A stretch of DNA of 64,000 nt, from NCBI RefSeq assembly GCF_000968135.1, contig NZ_FO538765.1, positions 1,937,819-2,001,818 on the forward strand, given 5' to 3'. Below are positions 17,763-26,771 of this stretch, piece after piece. A program made the position numbers and the translations under genes. The first letter of the stretch is position 1. Each line of letters starts with the position of its first letter. Below the pieces are notes generated by a model, which saw only the letters and a program-made list of their open reading frames with translations, was not told the DNA's origin and did no database searches. The stretch comes from Magnetospira sp. QH-2. GTDB taxonomy: Bacteria; Pseudomonadota; Alphaproteobacteria; Rhodospirillales; Magnetospiraceae.

Positions 17763-18895
17763 TCCGTGTCTCCTCCCGTGGGGATTGGCTTCTGGTCAAC
17801 CACTTTCAGACCATAGCCTTCCAGACCAATGATATTCTTTTGCGTATTGGATAGCAGCACCATTTCGCGAACGCCCAGGTCAAGCAGGATCTGTGCCCCC
17901 ACACCATAGTCCCGAAGCTCCCCACTCGGCGCGGCTTCGCCGCTGAGACGGGAGCGGACCCGGTCAGACAGGCTGGTGCGCTGCGGTTCACGGATCAGCA
18001 CGACAACACCCCGCCCTTCGTTGCCAATGGTCTTCATGGCTTGATGCAGTTCTGCTGCCTTGCCAGCCCGGTGGTCACCCAAGATGTCATCCAGCACATT
18101 GATGGAATGCATGCGTACCAACACCGGCGCGCCATCGGAAATATCCCCCTTCACCAGCGCAATATGCTCAGCGTAGGCCATCTGATTTACATAGACATGC
18201 AAACGGAAGTCGCCGCCATAGATGCTCTCCAGCCTGCATTCCTGGGTCTTTTCGATGATCCGGTCATGGCGCAGGCGATAGGCAATCAGGTCGGCGATGG
18301 TTCCCATCTTCAGGCCATGATGCTGGGCGTATTTCACCAGATCCGGCAAACGGGCCATGGTACCGTCGTCATTCATGATCTCGCAAATCACACCGGCCGG
18401 GGTCAGACCGGCTAATCGGGCCACGTCCACGGCGGCTTCCGTATGCCCGGCCCGAACCAGCACGCCCCCGTCACGGGCGGCAAGCGGAAAGATATGCCCC
18501 GGAGTGGCAATGTCATCCTGGCCCTTGGTGGCGTCGATCGCCACGGCAATGGTGCGCGCCCGGTCAGAGGCGGAAATGCCGGTGGTCACGCCTTCCTTGG
18601 CTTCAATGGAAGTCGTGAACGCTGTCTCGTGGCGCGAAGTATTGGTCTGGCTCATCAGGCCAAGCCCCAGGTGCTTCACCCGTTCGCGGGTGAGTGTCAG
18701 GCAGATCAGGCCGCGTCCGTGGGTGGCCATGAAATTAATGGCATCCGGGGTCGCCATCTGCGCTGGAATGACCAAATCACCTTCATTTTCACGGTCTTCG
18801 TCATCGACCAGGATGAACATGCGACCGTTGCGGGCGTCCTCAATGATCTCTTCGGCGGGCGAGAGATACTGGTGATATTCGGAAGTCATTGGCAC
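17759..18895 (-). CDS. ribB: DHBP synthase fused to a degenerate GTP cyclohydrolase II domain (RibBX)
   Basis: 378 residues. The N-terminal ~210 residues are an intact 3,4-dihydroxy-2-butanone 4-phosphate synthase (DDEDRENEGDLV acidic loop, RHETAFT, RAGHTEAAVDVARL). The C-terminal domain resembles GTP cyclohydrolase II and keeps RDYGVGAQIL, but the three zinc cysteines that should follow VRMHS are absent (INVLDDILGDHRAG instead) and the EGRGIGL loop is missing. So only the RibB activity is expected; the variant is known in Proteobacteria as RibBX. A separate ribA is needed elsewhere. Overlaps ribE by 10 bp and ribH by 4 bp. Confidence 0.92.
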   Translation of the reverse strand: MPMTSEYHQYLSPAEEIIEDARNGRMFILVDDEDRENEGDLVIPAQMATPDAINFMATHGRGLICLTLTRERVKHLGLGLMSQTNTSRHETAFTTSIEAKEGVTTGISASDRARTIAVAIDATKGQDDIATPGHIFPLAARDGGVLVRAGHTEAAVDVARLAGLTPAGVICEIMNDDGTMARLPDLVKYAQHHGLKMGTIADLIAYRLRHDRIIEKTQECRLESIYGGDFRLHVYVNQMAYAEHIALVKGDISDGAPVLVRMHSINVLDDILGDHRAGKAAELHQAMKTIGNEGRGVVVLIREPQRTSLSDRVRSRLSGEAAPSGELRDYGVGAQILLDLGVREMVLLSNTQKNIIGLEGYGLKVVDQKPIPTGGDTE

Positions 18896-19476
18896 TCCAG
18901 GAGACGCGATACGTAGCGCGCCAGCATGTCTATTTCCAGATTGACGGGATCCCCCGGTCGGCGACCGCCCAGGTTGGTGGCGGTCTGCGTGTGGGGGATA
19001 ATATTGACACCGAAGCGGCGGTCGTCGACCTCGTTGACGGTCAGCGAGATGCCGTCGATTGTCACCGAGCCCTTGGGCGCGATATAGCGTTTGAGCTCTT
19101 CCGGGACTTCGAATACGAAGCGCTTGGACTCGCCGTCGGGGGTAATGGAGACCACGCTGCCAATGCCGTCCACATGGCCCGATACCACATGACCGCCCAA
19201 CTCATCGCCAATGCACAGGGCGCGTTCCAGGTTGACCGGATCGCCGACCTTCCAACCGCGCATGGTGGTTGTGGTCAGGCTTTCATCGGAAGCCGAGATC
19301 CGAAACCAGGTATCGCCGGTCTCGATGACCGTCATGCAGCCGCCATTACAGGCGATGGAAGCGCCGATGTCGATGGTGGCCGTATCATAGGCGGTTTCGA
19401 AGGTGAAGCGGGTGTCCCCGTCCCCCGGTTCGACCGCTTTTACCCGGCCCAGGTCGGTGATGATTCCGGTAAACAT
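18886..19476 (-). CDS. ribE: Riboflavin synthase alpha chain
   Basis: 196 residues with two tandem lumazine-binding repeats (about 1-97 and 98-190). Each contains the expected motif: MFTGIITDLGRV with IACNGGCMTV, then GHVVSGHVDGIG with ITIDGISLTVNEV-type strand. It dismutates two lumazines into riboflavin. The ATG at 19476 gives the invariant MFTGII start. It lies 8 bp after ribD and overlaps ribBX. Confidence 0.96.
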   Translation of the reverse strand: MFTGIITDLGRVKAVEPGDGDTRFTFETAYDTATIDIGASIACNGGCMTVIETGDTWFRISASDESLTTTTMRGWKVGDPVNLERALCIGDELGGHVVSGHVDGIGSVVSITPDGESKRFVFEVPEELKRYIAPKGSVTIDGISLTVNEVDDRRFGVNIIPHTQTATNLGGRRPGDPVNLEIDMLARYVSRLLECQ

Positions 19477-19484
19477 GGCGCTGG

Positions 19485-20609
19485 CTACTTCGTCCGATAG
19501 GTTTCCATCCAATCCGGTTCCGCCTGACGGCGTCCGGAGGGTTGGAAATAAGGGGTGCGGGCCAGTTTGTCCACACCCAAGGTGCCAAAGGCCGGGGTCC
19601 CGTCACCGCCGATCAACCGAGGCGCGCGGAACCAAGCCAGACGATCGGCCAACCCGTCGGCCACGAAGGCCCCGGCGACTGTCCCGCCCCCTTCCACCAG
19701 CACGCGGGTCAAGCCACGTTCGCCCAGGGCTTTGGCCATGATCCGCAAATCCGGACGGCCATCCTTGGCGGAGGCCACCTGAATGACCTCGACCCCCTTG
19801 TCGCACAAGGCCTTTTTACGGTCACCGGCGGCCCTTTCCGTACAGACCACCCAGACTTTTTCACCCTTGGCCCGCCGCACCAATAAACTGTCCAGGGGCA
19901 GTCTCAATGCACTGTCCAGCACCACCGGCAGCGGAGAGCGGCCCTGGAGCCCAGGCAGGCGGCAGGTCAGAGATGGGTTGTCGGTCAGGGCGGTGCCAAT
20001 TCCCACCAAGATGGCATCGTGATTGGCGCGCAGTTGATGACCCAGGGCCCGTGCCCGGTCCCCCGTCACCCATTGGCTGTCACCGCCATGGGTCGCGATG
20101 CGACCGTCCAAACTTGTCGCGGTCTTGATGGTAAACAGGGGGCGTCCTTTGGTCACCCGCAACAGAAACCCGGCGTTGAGTTCAGCCGCATCGGCTTCGC
20201 AAACACCCTCGGTCACGTCGATTCCGGCCCGAGACAGGGTTTCCAGCCCCTGCCCGGCCGTGCGTGGGTCCGGATCCCGCAGCGCCGCGACCACGCGGGT
20301 CACGCCCGCCTTGATCAATGCCTCCGAACAAGGTGGCGTCTGACCTTGATGATTGCAGGGTTCCAGAGTCACATAGGCGGTGGTGCCCCGGGCCGCGTTT
20401 CCGGCCCGCCGGAGGGCTTCGGTTTCCGCGTGGGGCCGACCGCCCGGTTGGGTCCATCCCCGTCCGACGACGCCCCCGCTCTCGCATCCGTCACCTTCTA
20501 CTAGTAGACATCCGACCGCAGGATTGGGCCAAACCCTTCCTAAGCCACGCCCGGCCAGGGACAAGGCGACGCGCATGAATGACCGATCAGTGACAGGATC
20601 ACTCTTCAC
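19485..20609 (-). CDS. ribD: Bifunctional riboflavin deaminase/reductase RibD
   Basis: 374 residues. The N-terminal deaminase domain has the zinc site HAETEAL with [18 protein letters not shown]; the C-terminal reductase has the NADPH/substrate strands [14 protein letters not shown] and [12 protein letters not shown], then [13 protein letters not shown]. It makes steps two and three of the pyrimidine branch. The GTG at 20609 has GGGAG five bases upstream and overlaps the end of nrdR by 11 bp; ATG 20576 is an alternative that would trim 11 residues. Confidence 0.93.
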   Translation of the reverse strand: MKSDPVTDRSFMRVALSLAGRGLGRVWPNPAVGCLLVEGDGCESGGVVGRGWTQPGGRPHAETEALRRAGNAARGTTAYVTLEPCNHQGQTPPCSEALIKAGVTRVVAALRDPDPRTAGQGLETLSRAGIDVTEGVCEADAAELNAGFLLRVTKGRPLFTIKTATSLDGRIATHGGDSQWVTGDRARALGHQLRANHDAILVGIGTALTDNPSLTCRLPGLQGRSPLPVVLDSALRLPLDSLLVRRAKGEKVWVVCTERAAGDRKKALCDKGVEVIQVASAKDGRPDLRIMAKALGERGLTRVLVEGGGTVAGAFVADGLADRLAWFRAPRLIGGDGTPAFGTLGVDKLARTPYFQPSGRRQAEPDWMETYRTK

Positions 20610-21051
20610 CCAAACTCCCAATAAACTTCTCGAAGTCTTTGGCTTCACGGAAGTTTCTATAGACCGAGGCATATCGGACGTAGGCCACTTTATCCAAATC
20701 ACCCAGCACGTCCATGACCATCTCGCCGATCACCTTGGAGTGCACTTCGCTTTCGCCAAGGCTTTCCAAACGGCGTTGGATGCTATTGGCGATGCGGTCG
20801 ATCTTTTCCTCTTCCACGGGTCGCTTGCGCAAGGCGATATGCAGTGCACGCAGCAATTTCTCTCGCTCGAACGGATTCTTGTCGCCGTTCTTCTTGATCA
20901 CCGTCAGCTCGCGAAGCTGCACCCGTTCAAACGTGGTGAACCGGGACTCACAGGCCGGACAATAGCGACGCCGACGGATGGCGGCATTGTCTTCGGTGGG
21001 TCGCGAGTCCTTTACCTGGGTATCGTCGTTACCGCAAAACGGACAGCGCAT
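20599..21051 (-). CDS. nrdR: Transcriptional repressor NrdR
   Basis: 150 residues. N-terminal zinc ribbon (CPFCG ... [12 protein letters not shown]) then an ATP-cone domain ([20 protein letters not shown]). NrdR represses ribonucleotide-reductase genes in response to (d)ATP occupancy. Its last codons overlap ribD; glyA is 28 bp upstream. The glyA-nrdR-ribD order is common in alphaproteobacteria. Confidence 0.97.
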   Translation of the reverse strand: MRCPFCGNDDTQVKDSRPTEDNAAIRRRRYCPACESRFTTFERVQLRELTVIKKNGDKNPFEREKLLRALHIALRKRPVEEEKIDRIANSIQRRLESLGESEVHSKVIGEMVMDVLGDLDKVAYVRYASVYRNFREAKDFEKFIGSLGEE

Positions 21052-21079
21052 AGCCCGTCACCTCCCTGTTCTCTTTGAT

Positions 21080-22360
21080 TTACAGACCCTGATAGATCGG
21101 GAATCGATTGCATAGCTCGGTGACTTCCGCCAAAGCTTTGGCCTCCGCCGCCGAGTTATCTTCCGGATTGGCTGCCAGGCCGTCCAACACATCGCTGACT
21201 AATTCCCCGACGCGCCGGAACTCGGCCTCGCCGAAGCCGCGTGTGGTCGCCGCCGGGGTTCCCAGGCGCAGGCCCGAAGTCACCATGGGCTTTTCCGGGT
21301 CAAACGGAATGGCGTTTTTGTTACAGGTCATCCCGGCCCGCTCCAGGCTTGCTTCGGCTACATTGCCGGTCAGGCCCTTGGGGCGCAAATCCACCAGCAT
21401 CAAGTGAGTATCCGTTCCGCCGGAAACCACGTCGCAGCCGCGCTGCATAACCACTTCGGCCAGCACACGGGCATTATTGGCGACATTCTGGGCATAGGTT
21501 TTGAATTCGGGCTTCAGCGCTTCGCCGAAGGCCACGGCCTTGGCGGCGATCACATGCATCAGCGGTCCGCCCTGTAGACCCGGGAAAACGGCTGAATTGA
21601 ACTTCTTGCCCAGATCCGGATTATTGCTGAGAATCATGCCGCCCCGGGGGCCACGCAGGGTTTTATGGGTCGTGGTGGTGACAACGTCGGCATGGGGCAG
21701 CGGGCTCGGATGGATCCCGGCAGCTACCAACCCGGCGAAGTGGGCCATATCCACCATCAGCAACGCGTCGGCTTTGTCGGCAATGGCGCGCATACGCTCG
21801 AAGTCAATCACTCGGGGATAGGCCGAGCCGCCCGCAACGATCAGCTTGGGCCTATTCTCGATGGCCAGTGTTTCCAGTTCATCATAGTCGATCTGGCCAT
21901 CCTGGCGCCGCACGCCATATTGCACGGCATTGAACCATTTGCCCGACTGGGCCGGGGCGGCGCCATGGGTCAGGTGACCACCGGCAGCCAGGGACATGCC
22001 CATCAAAGTGTCGCCCGGGGTCAGCAAGGCCTGATAGACCGCGCCATTGGCCTGGGCGCCGGAATGGGGCTGCACGTTAATATAGTCGCAGTTAAACAGT
22101 TTCTTGGCCCGCTCAATGGCCAGAGCCTCGGACACATCGACAAACTCGCAGCCACCGTAATAACGGCGTCCTGGATAGCCTTCGGCGTACTTATTGGTCA
22201 GAACCGAGCCTTGCGCCTCCAACACCGCCCGGGAAACAATGTTTTCCGACGCGATCAGCTCGATCTGCGTTTGCTGGCGCTCCAGCTCGTGACGAATGGA
22301 CGCCTGGATATCGGGATCTGCCTCGGCCAAGGAGGCACCGAAAAACTGCTCAGAACTCAT
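21080..22360 (-). CDS. glyA: Serine hydroxymethyltransferase
   Basis: 426 residues. PLP enzyme interconverting serine and glycine with tetrahydrofolate. The PLP lysine is in [14 protein letters not shown], with [13 protein letters not shown] and [15 protein letters not shown] also intact; the N-terminal [11 protein letters not shown] is canonical. It overlaps rpiB by 4 bp and precedes nrdR by 28 bp. Confidence 0.98.
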   Translation of the reverse strand: MSSEQFFGASLAEADPDIQASIRHELERQQTQIELIASENIVSRAVLEAQGSVLTNKYAEGYPGRRYYGGCEFVDVSEALAIERAKKLFNCDYINVQPHSGAQANGAVYQALLTPGDTLMGMSLAAGGHLTHGAAPAQSGKWFNAVQYGVRRQDGQIDYDELETLAIENRPKLIVAGGSAYPRVIDFERMRAIADKADALLMVDMAHFAGLVAAGIHPSPLPHADVVTTTTHKTLRGPRGGMILSNNPDLGKKFNSAVFPGLQGGPLMHVIAAKAVAFGEALKPEFKTYAQNVANNARVLAEVVMQRGCDVVSGGTDTHLMLVDLRPKGLTGNVAEASLERAGMTCNKNAIPFDPEKPMVTSGLRLGTPAATTRGFGEAEFRRVGELVSDVLDGLAANPEDNSAAEAKALAEVTELCNRFPIYQGL

Positions 22361-22839
22361 GGGACTGCTATTCCTTCGTATGTCGGGCCGTTCATTAAAG
22401 GGGGCTCGGACAGCATGGCGACCCGGCGGGCATGGCGCCCTCCTTCGAATGCCGTATCGAGAAAGGTTTCCAAAGCATCCACCGCCACGTCGATGCCGAT
22501 CATGCGGCTACCGAAGACAATCACGTTGGCGTCGTTATGCAAACGGCTCATCCGGGCGCCCAGGGCATCATGCACCAAGGCAGCGCGAACCCAGGGAAAT
22601 CGGTTGGCGGCCATGCTGATGCCAATGCCGCTGCCACAAATCAAGATCCCCCGCGCCGCCCGGCCATCTTTCAAGGCAGCGGCCAGCAGGTTGGCGAAAT
22701 CCGGATAATCCACGCGCTCGGCACCGCCTGTTCCCAGATCCAACACCGCGACTCCCCGCGCCTCAAGCGCCGCCAACAGCGGGCTCTTAAGGGGAAAACC
22801 GGCGTGATCGCAGGCGATAGCGACATCGAATGGCGGCAT
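22357..22839 (-). CDS. rpiB: Ribose-5-phosphate isomerase B
   Basis: About 160 residues. RpiB motifs: [20 protein letters not shown], the catalytic-Cys loop [16 protein letters not shown] and a final anion-binding segment [14 protein letters not shown] 22839 ([11 protein letters not shown]) is chosen; upstream in-frame codons add a Pro-rich non-conserved stretch. It is the first gene of the nine-gene unit ending in thiL. Confidence 0.93.
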   Translation of the reverse strand: MPPFDVAIACDHAGFPLKSPLLAALEARGVAVLDLGTGGAERVDYPDFANLLAAALKDGRAARGILICGSGIGISMAANRFPWVRAALVHDALGARMSRLHNDANVIVFGSRMIGIDVAVDALETFLDTAFEGGRHARRVAMLSEPPLMNGPTYEGIAVP

Positions 22840-23159
22840 GGCGGGCTCGTCGACAACCGTTGAACAAGGGATCAGCGGTCTTGGTACCATATGTCGGGGT
22901 ACCTTGTCAGCAGGCCACAAGGTCTCGGACAACAACCTTTTTCTACCGAGGCCGGTTCGGCCTTCGTCGGACGCCGCCCGCCCGTGCCGCCCGTTCCTGC
23001 CGCCCGTCCATCCCGTTGTATGGCAAGTCTTTTGATCTCTCCCTTGCTAAAGGCTTGGAATGGAAGAACCCTATTATTCGTAAAGTGTGATAACCGGGGA
23101 TTACTTGCTCTTATGCTTAAGAGGGGCACACCTTTTTCTATGGCGAAGTAAAATGACAA
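22840..23159. other. Intergenic region between rpiB and mucR
   Basis: A 400-bp divergent gap whose right end holds the mucR promoter. A G+C-rich left part gives way to a more AT-rich right part beginning near 23050. Short frames here (for example 22891-23151, plus strand) have no ribosome binding site and no recognisable protein character, so I see no gene. Confidence 0.5.
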
Positions 23160-23189
23160 TTGACACAACATCCGATTTGGGATGATAAC
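23160..23189 (+). promoter_or_regulatory. Candidate mucR promoter
   Basis: A perfect -35 TTGACA (23160-23165), 18-bp spacer and GATAAC (23184-23189), ending about 50 bp before the ATG. MucR proteins commonly repress their own gene by binding AT-rich DNA here. Confidence 0.5.
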
Positions 23190-23239
23190 AGCGTCAACGT
23201 CAGTATCCGTACTCTTGAATTGGAAAAGTTAGAAAAATC

Positions 23240-23668
23240 ATGAGCGATGAAAACATGGAAGTGATCTCCAACGAAGATATCCTGCAAATGTCCGTTGATA
23301 TCGTGGCAGCTTACGTGGGCAACAACTCATTGCCCGCTTCGCAGATCTCTGATGTGATCACCACCGTCTATGGCGCCCTTAAGTCATTGGACAACAGCGG
23401 TCCCGCCGCTGAAGAAGTCTTGAAGCCGGCCGTCACGATCAAGAAGTCCATCACCCCGGACTATTTGGTCTGTCTCGAAGACGGCAAGAAGATGAAGATG
23501 CTCAAGCGTTACTTGCGCACCACCTACGGCATGACGGCTGAGGAATACCGCTCCAAGTGGAACCTGCCCGCCGACTATCCGATGGTCGCCCCCAACTACG
23601 CCGCCCAGCGATCCGAATTCGCCAAGAAGATCGGCCTGGGCAAAAAGGGTGGACGTAAGAAAGCCTGA
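23240..23668 (+). CDS. MucR/Ros family regulator lacking the zinc ligands
   Basis: 142 residues with the full Ros/MucR architecture: an N-terminal oligomerisation region (ISNEDILQMSVDIVAAYVGNN), linker, then the DNA-binding domain YLVCLEDGKKMKMLKRYL and the end WNLPADYPMVAPNYA. Of the Ros zinc ligands (two Cys, two His) only the first Cys remains: CLED for CLEC, KRYL for KRHL, and Tyr for the last His. Zinc-independent members are known. MucR proteins act as global, H-NS-like repressors in alphaproteobacteria. Followed by a terminator. Confidence 0.92.
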   Translation: MSDENMEVISNEDILQMSVDIVAAYVGNNSLPASQISDVITTVYGALKSLDNSGPAAEEVLKPAVTIKKSITPDYLVCLEDGKKMKMLKRYLRTTYGMTAEEYRSKWNLPADYPMVAPNYAAQRSEFAKKIGLGKKGGRKKA

Positions 23669-23693
23669 TCAGCGCCGTCTATTTGATGAAAGA

Positions 23694-23788
23694 CCCCGCC
23701 CGGCACGTACGACTTTATTGGAATCGATCACGTTTCTCATATTTGATCGAATCCGATCAAATATGACGTGGTCTGGGCGGGGTTTTTT
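23694..23788 (+). terminator. mucR terminator with long interrupted loop
   Basis: CCCCGCCC (23694-23701) pairs with GGGCGGGG (23775-23782), immediately followed by six T. The 73-nt loop between them carries its own 13-bp hairpin. The classical stem-plus-T-run form supports termination of mucR; the loop length is abnormal. Confidence 0.65.
23737..23766. repeat. Long palindrome inside the mucR terminator
   Basis: A 13-bp perfect stem (TCATATTTGATCG with its complement) around a 4-nt AATC loop. Its core ATCGAATCCGAT is one base different from that of the 34-bp palindrome at 35105-35138. Confidence 0.75.
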
Positions 23789-23837
23789 AATTGCAATCAA
23801 GGAGTTACCGCCCCCAAAATCATCCGAACGGCCAGAG

Positions 23838-24377
23838 CTACAAAGAGAAATGCTCCTGACAGAAGCGTTCCACGTCGTCTTCGCTCAGGCCTTTGGCTAT
23901 CAGGTCCGCCCGTACCGATGTGACGTCCACGTTGGTGTAGGTATGACAGTTATCGGCGCCGCGGGTGGCTTCGTCCACGATGGCAAAACCCATTTGGCCA
24001 TCGGATTTCGGCGTGACTTCGTAGGCCAACACCTGATCGATGCGATTGTCGGGCAAGAAGGTCAGAATCTTGGGGCGTTGCTCCGGTACCCGCGCCGCCG
24101 GCAGATATTGGGCGGCGGCGATGATCAATTCATCCCCAGGCTGGCACAGACGCGCCGCGGCGCCATTCAACACGCAGCAGCGTGATCCCGGCTCGCCCAA
24201 AATCACATAGGTGCTTAGACGGGCGCCGTTATTCTTGTTCCAGATATCGACGAATTCCAACGGGACAATCCCGGCGCGCGCGCATTGCTCGGGATCGAGG
24301 GTGACCGATCCATGGTAATTAAGGTCCGCATTGGTGACGCGGATGCCATGCAGTTTGGCTTTAATAACCTTCAACAT
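23838..24377 (-). CDS. panD: Aspartate 1-decarboxylase with C-terminal extension
   Basis: 179 residues. The first ~115 are Pan[16 protein letters not shown], the self-cleavage site YHGSVTLD (Gly23-Ser24, giving the pyruvoyl group), the [11 protein letters not shown] strand with the active-site Arg and Tyr, and [14 protein letters not shown]. PanD makes beta-alanine for pantothenate. PanD proteins are normally about 115-140 residues; here an extra ~50-residue tail (about 125-179) contains two cysteines and a helical acidic end. The start is the ATG before LKVIKAK. Divergent from livK. Confidence 0.85.
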   Translation of the reverse strand: MLKVIKAKLHGIRVTNADLNYHGSVTLDPEQCARAGIVPLEFVDIWNKNNGARLSTYVILGEPGSRCCVLNGAAARLCQPGDELIIAAAQYLPAARVPEQRPKILTFLPDNRIDQVLAYEVTPKSDGQMGFAIVDEATRGADNCHTYTNVDVTSVRADLIAKGLSEDDVERFCQEHFSL

Positions 24378-24541
24378 CGAAACGGGGCCCTTGGCGGGTT
24401 GCGGGGCGGCGATTGTACTTGTTGTGCGCGGCAAGGCAAATCCCTTCTTTCCGAACCCTTGGATGGTCGTTTAAAGTTCTATTGGGATCGTTGCGCTTGA
24501 GGGATCGAGTCAGCCATCCGAAAGAAAGAAATCTGATCGAA

Positions 24542-24559
24542 CGCCCACCTCCGTGGGCG
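24542..24559 (+). promoter_or_regulatory. Hairpin in the livK leader
   Basis: A perfect 7-bp stem CGCCCAC/GTGGGCG with a 4-nt loop ends 25 bp before the livK ATG, just ahead of AGGGAGAA. It may affect mRNA stability or translation; no known riboswitch is recognised. Confidence 0.35.
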
Positions 24560-24584
24560 AACCACCTTTAGGGAGAATTTATCC

Positions 24585-25793
24585 ATGGCGAAGAAACTCA
24601 CCCGTCTGGGCCTGATTTCGGCCGCCGCCGTCGCCCTGACGGCTACCGCCGCGCAGGCGGACCCCTTGAAAATCGGCGCGCTGATGCCGATGACCGGCGA
24701 TCTGCAGGCCTATGGCGAAACCTGCCACAACGGTATTCTGCTGGCGGTCGAGGAGATTAATAAGCAAGGCGGTGTGCTTGGCAGCAACGTGGTTATGACC
24801 GTTGGTGATACTCAAACCGCGCCGCAGGCCGCCGTTGATGCGGCCACCAAGCTGGTCAACATTGGCAATGTTGATGCCATGGTTGGCGCCCTGTCTTCTG
24901 GATCCACCATTCCCGTCGCCAAGTCGGTTGCGGCCACCCGAGGCGTTCCCATGATCTCGCCCGCCTCCACATCGCCGGAAATCACCGGATTGGCCGACGG
25001 CGACTTCTTGTTCCGTACCGTCCCCACGGACGCCATCCAAGGCGTAGCACTGGCCCAGTTGACCATTGAAAAGGGCATCAAGAGTGTCGGTGTCATCTAT
25101 ATCAACAATGACTATGGCAAGGGTTTGGCCGATGCCTTTTCCGCCGCCTATGTAAATATTGGTGGGAAAGTGACGGCGACGTCGGGATATGAGCCCAAGC
25201 AGCCTTCCTATCGTGGCGAACTGCAGAAAGCCGCCAAGGGTCGTCCAGAAGCTCTGGTACTGGTCGGCTACCCCGAAAATGGACAGACCATCATTCGTCA
25301 AGCCCTGGAAGGCGCTGTCTTTACCAAATTCATCTTTACCGATGGCCTAAAGGCTCCTGAAATCATCGCCAACATTGGTGCCGAGTATCTGAATGGCTCA
25401 TTCGGGACCGCCCCGGAAGCCCGAGGCGCCGCCAATGAGCGTTTCAAAGAAGCCTATAGGGCCAAGTTCGGCGAATTGCCGCCCAAGCCTTATATCGATT
25501 CGTCCTACGATGCGGTGATGCTCATCGCCCTGGCCGCCGAAAAGGCCCGTAGCACCGATCCCAAGGCCATTCGTGATGCGTTGCGCGCTGTCGCCAGTCC
25601 TCCGGGCAAGCCGATTATGCCGGGTGAGTTCGCCAAGGCCCAATTGGCCATCAATAGCGGCCAGGACGTAGACTATGTGGGGGCTTCCGGTCCTCTCAAC
25701 TTCGACTCCGCCGGCGACGTGGCCGGAACCTATGCCCACTGGGAAATCAAGGATGGCAAGATCGTCACCGTGAAGGTGTTCGAGCCCAAGTAA
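24585..25793 (+). CDS. livK: Branched-chain amino-acid ABC transporter, periplasmic binding protein
   Basis: 402 residues. A cleavable signal peptide (1-25, ending TAAQA) precedes a type I periplasmic-binding-protein fold: LKIGALMPMTGDLQAYGE, GVPMISPASTSPEITG, GVIYINNDYGKGLADAF, and the hinge strands around YIDSSYDAVMLIALA. This variant could bind other amino acids or amides, so LivK is a family-level call. Strong AGGGAGAA ribosome site. It converges on the livG-F-H-M genes across a bidirectional terminator, so is transcribed separately from the rest of its transporter. Confidence 0.9.
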   Translation: MAKKLTRLGLISAAAVALTATAAQADPLKIGALMPMTGDLQAYGETCHNGILLAVEEINKQGGVLGSNVVMTVGDTQTAPQAAVDAATKLVNIGNVDAMVGALSSGSTIPVAKSVAATRGVPMISPASTSPEITGLADGDFLFRTVPTDAIQGVALAQLTIEKGIKSVGVIYINNDYGKGLADAFSAAYVNIGGKVTATSGYEPKQPSYRGELQKAAKGRPEALVLVGYPENGQTIIRQALEGAVFTKFIFTDGLKAPEIIANIGAEYLNGSFGTAPEARGAANERFKEAYRAKFGELPPKPYIDSSYDAVMLIALAAEKARSTDPKAIRDALRAVASPPGKPIMPGEFAKAQLAINSGQDVDYVGASGPLNFDSAGDVAGTYAHWEIKDGKIVTVKVFEPK

Positions 25794-25810
25794 GGATGTC
25801 CAAGGTTATG

Positions 25811-25846
25811 AAAAAGGTCCGGTGCCCTTGGCCCGGGCCTTTTTTT
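25811..25846. terminator. Bidirectional terminator between livK and livM
   Basis: A 12-bp stem AAAAAGGTCCGG/CCGGGCCTTTTT (one G-T pair), 10-nt loop, with A- and T-runs that make it work in both directions. It overlaps the livM stop codon. Confidence 0.85.
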
Positions 25847-26771
25847 ATTCGCCCGCTTCGCGGCCCAATTTGGGTTTTTCCTCGGGGATCAGGCCTTCGG
25901 GGCGGAACAGCAAAATGATCTGCAAGACCACTCCGATCAACAAAACGCGCAAGGCCCCCGCCTGTGTCACATATTCCACCGGCAGTCTGGATGTCAGGAT
26001 TTCCGAGGCTGACCACAGGCCCCAGATGACCACCGCGCCCAGCACCGCGCCTTTGTTGTTGCCGCTGCCCCCGGCGATGAGCATCACCCAAACCAGGAAG
26101 GTCCCGTACAGGGGATCAAAGGCTTCTGGACTGATAAAGCCTAGGAAATGGGCATAAAGAGCGCCGCCCACCCCCATGATCGCCGAGCCGACCACGAAGG
26201 CCTCCAATCGGAAGCGGGTCACGTCCTTGCCCGAAGCCAAAGTGGCGTTTTCGTTTTCACGGATGGCCCGCAGGACACGCCCCCAAGGAGAGCGGCGGGC
26301 TCGCTCGATCAAAACATAGACCAAGACCACGAAGGCAATGACCACGCCCAACAGAGCCATTTCCCCTTCCACCGGGCGCGGGATCGCAGGAATGCCGCGC
26401 ACGCCGTTGGTCAGCCAGTCTTCGTTCTTCAAAACATGGCGAATAATCTCGGCAATGCCGATGGTGGCGATAGCCAGATAGTCGGTGCGTAGTCGGGCGG
26501 TAATCAGACCAATGAGAAAGGCCACGATTCCTGAAACCAGCAGCGCCGCGCCAACCCCAACCAGAAACGGCATGTCAAAGCCGCCCAGGTGGGAATTGCT
26601 GGCCAGGGTGGTGAAGATTGCCCCGGTATAAGCCCCTATGGCGAAGAACCCGGCAATGCCGATATTGAACTGGCCGGTAAAGCCCCACTGCATATTGAGA
26701 GCCAAGGTCAGCACCGCATAGATACCGGCCATGGTCAGAAAGAAGATAAAATAGCCCAGCAACCCTTCCAT
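25845..26771 (-). CDS. livM: Branched-chain amino-acid ABC transporter permease LivM
   Basis: 308 residues with about eight to nine transmembrane helices. The LivM signatures are GFTGQFNIGIAGFFAIGAY near the start and the cytoplasmic ERARRSPWGRVLRAIRENE loop that contacts the ATPase, followed by AFVVGSAIMGVGGALYAH. It pairs with LivH. The ATG shares its first base with the livH stop region (1-bp overlap), so the genes are coupled. Confidence 0.95.
   Translation of the reverse strand: MEGLLGYFIFFLTMAGIYAVLTLALNMQWGFTGQFNIGIAGFFAIGAYTGAIFTTLASNSHLGGFDMPFLVGVGAALLVSGIVAFLIGLITARLRTDYLAIATIGIAEIIRHVLKNEDWLTNGVRGIPAIPRPVEGEMALLGVVIAFVVLVYVLIERARRSPWGRVLRAIRENENATLASGKDVTRFRLEAFVVGSAIMGVGGALYAHFLGFISPEAFDPLYGTFLVWVMLIAGGSGNNKGAVLGAVVIWGLWSASEILTSRLPVEYVTQAGALRVLLIGVVLQIILLFRPEGLIPEEKPKLGREAGE

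Noticed and set aside
20599-20700. FMN riboswitch before ribD
   Set aside because: The upstream sequence is nrdR coding sequence and ribD starts inside it; no RFN motif is visible.
22891-23151. An 86-codon frame between rpiB and mucR
   Set aside because: No ribosome binding site, unnatural composition and overlap with the mucR promoter zone.
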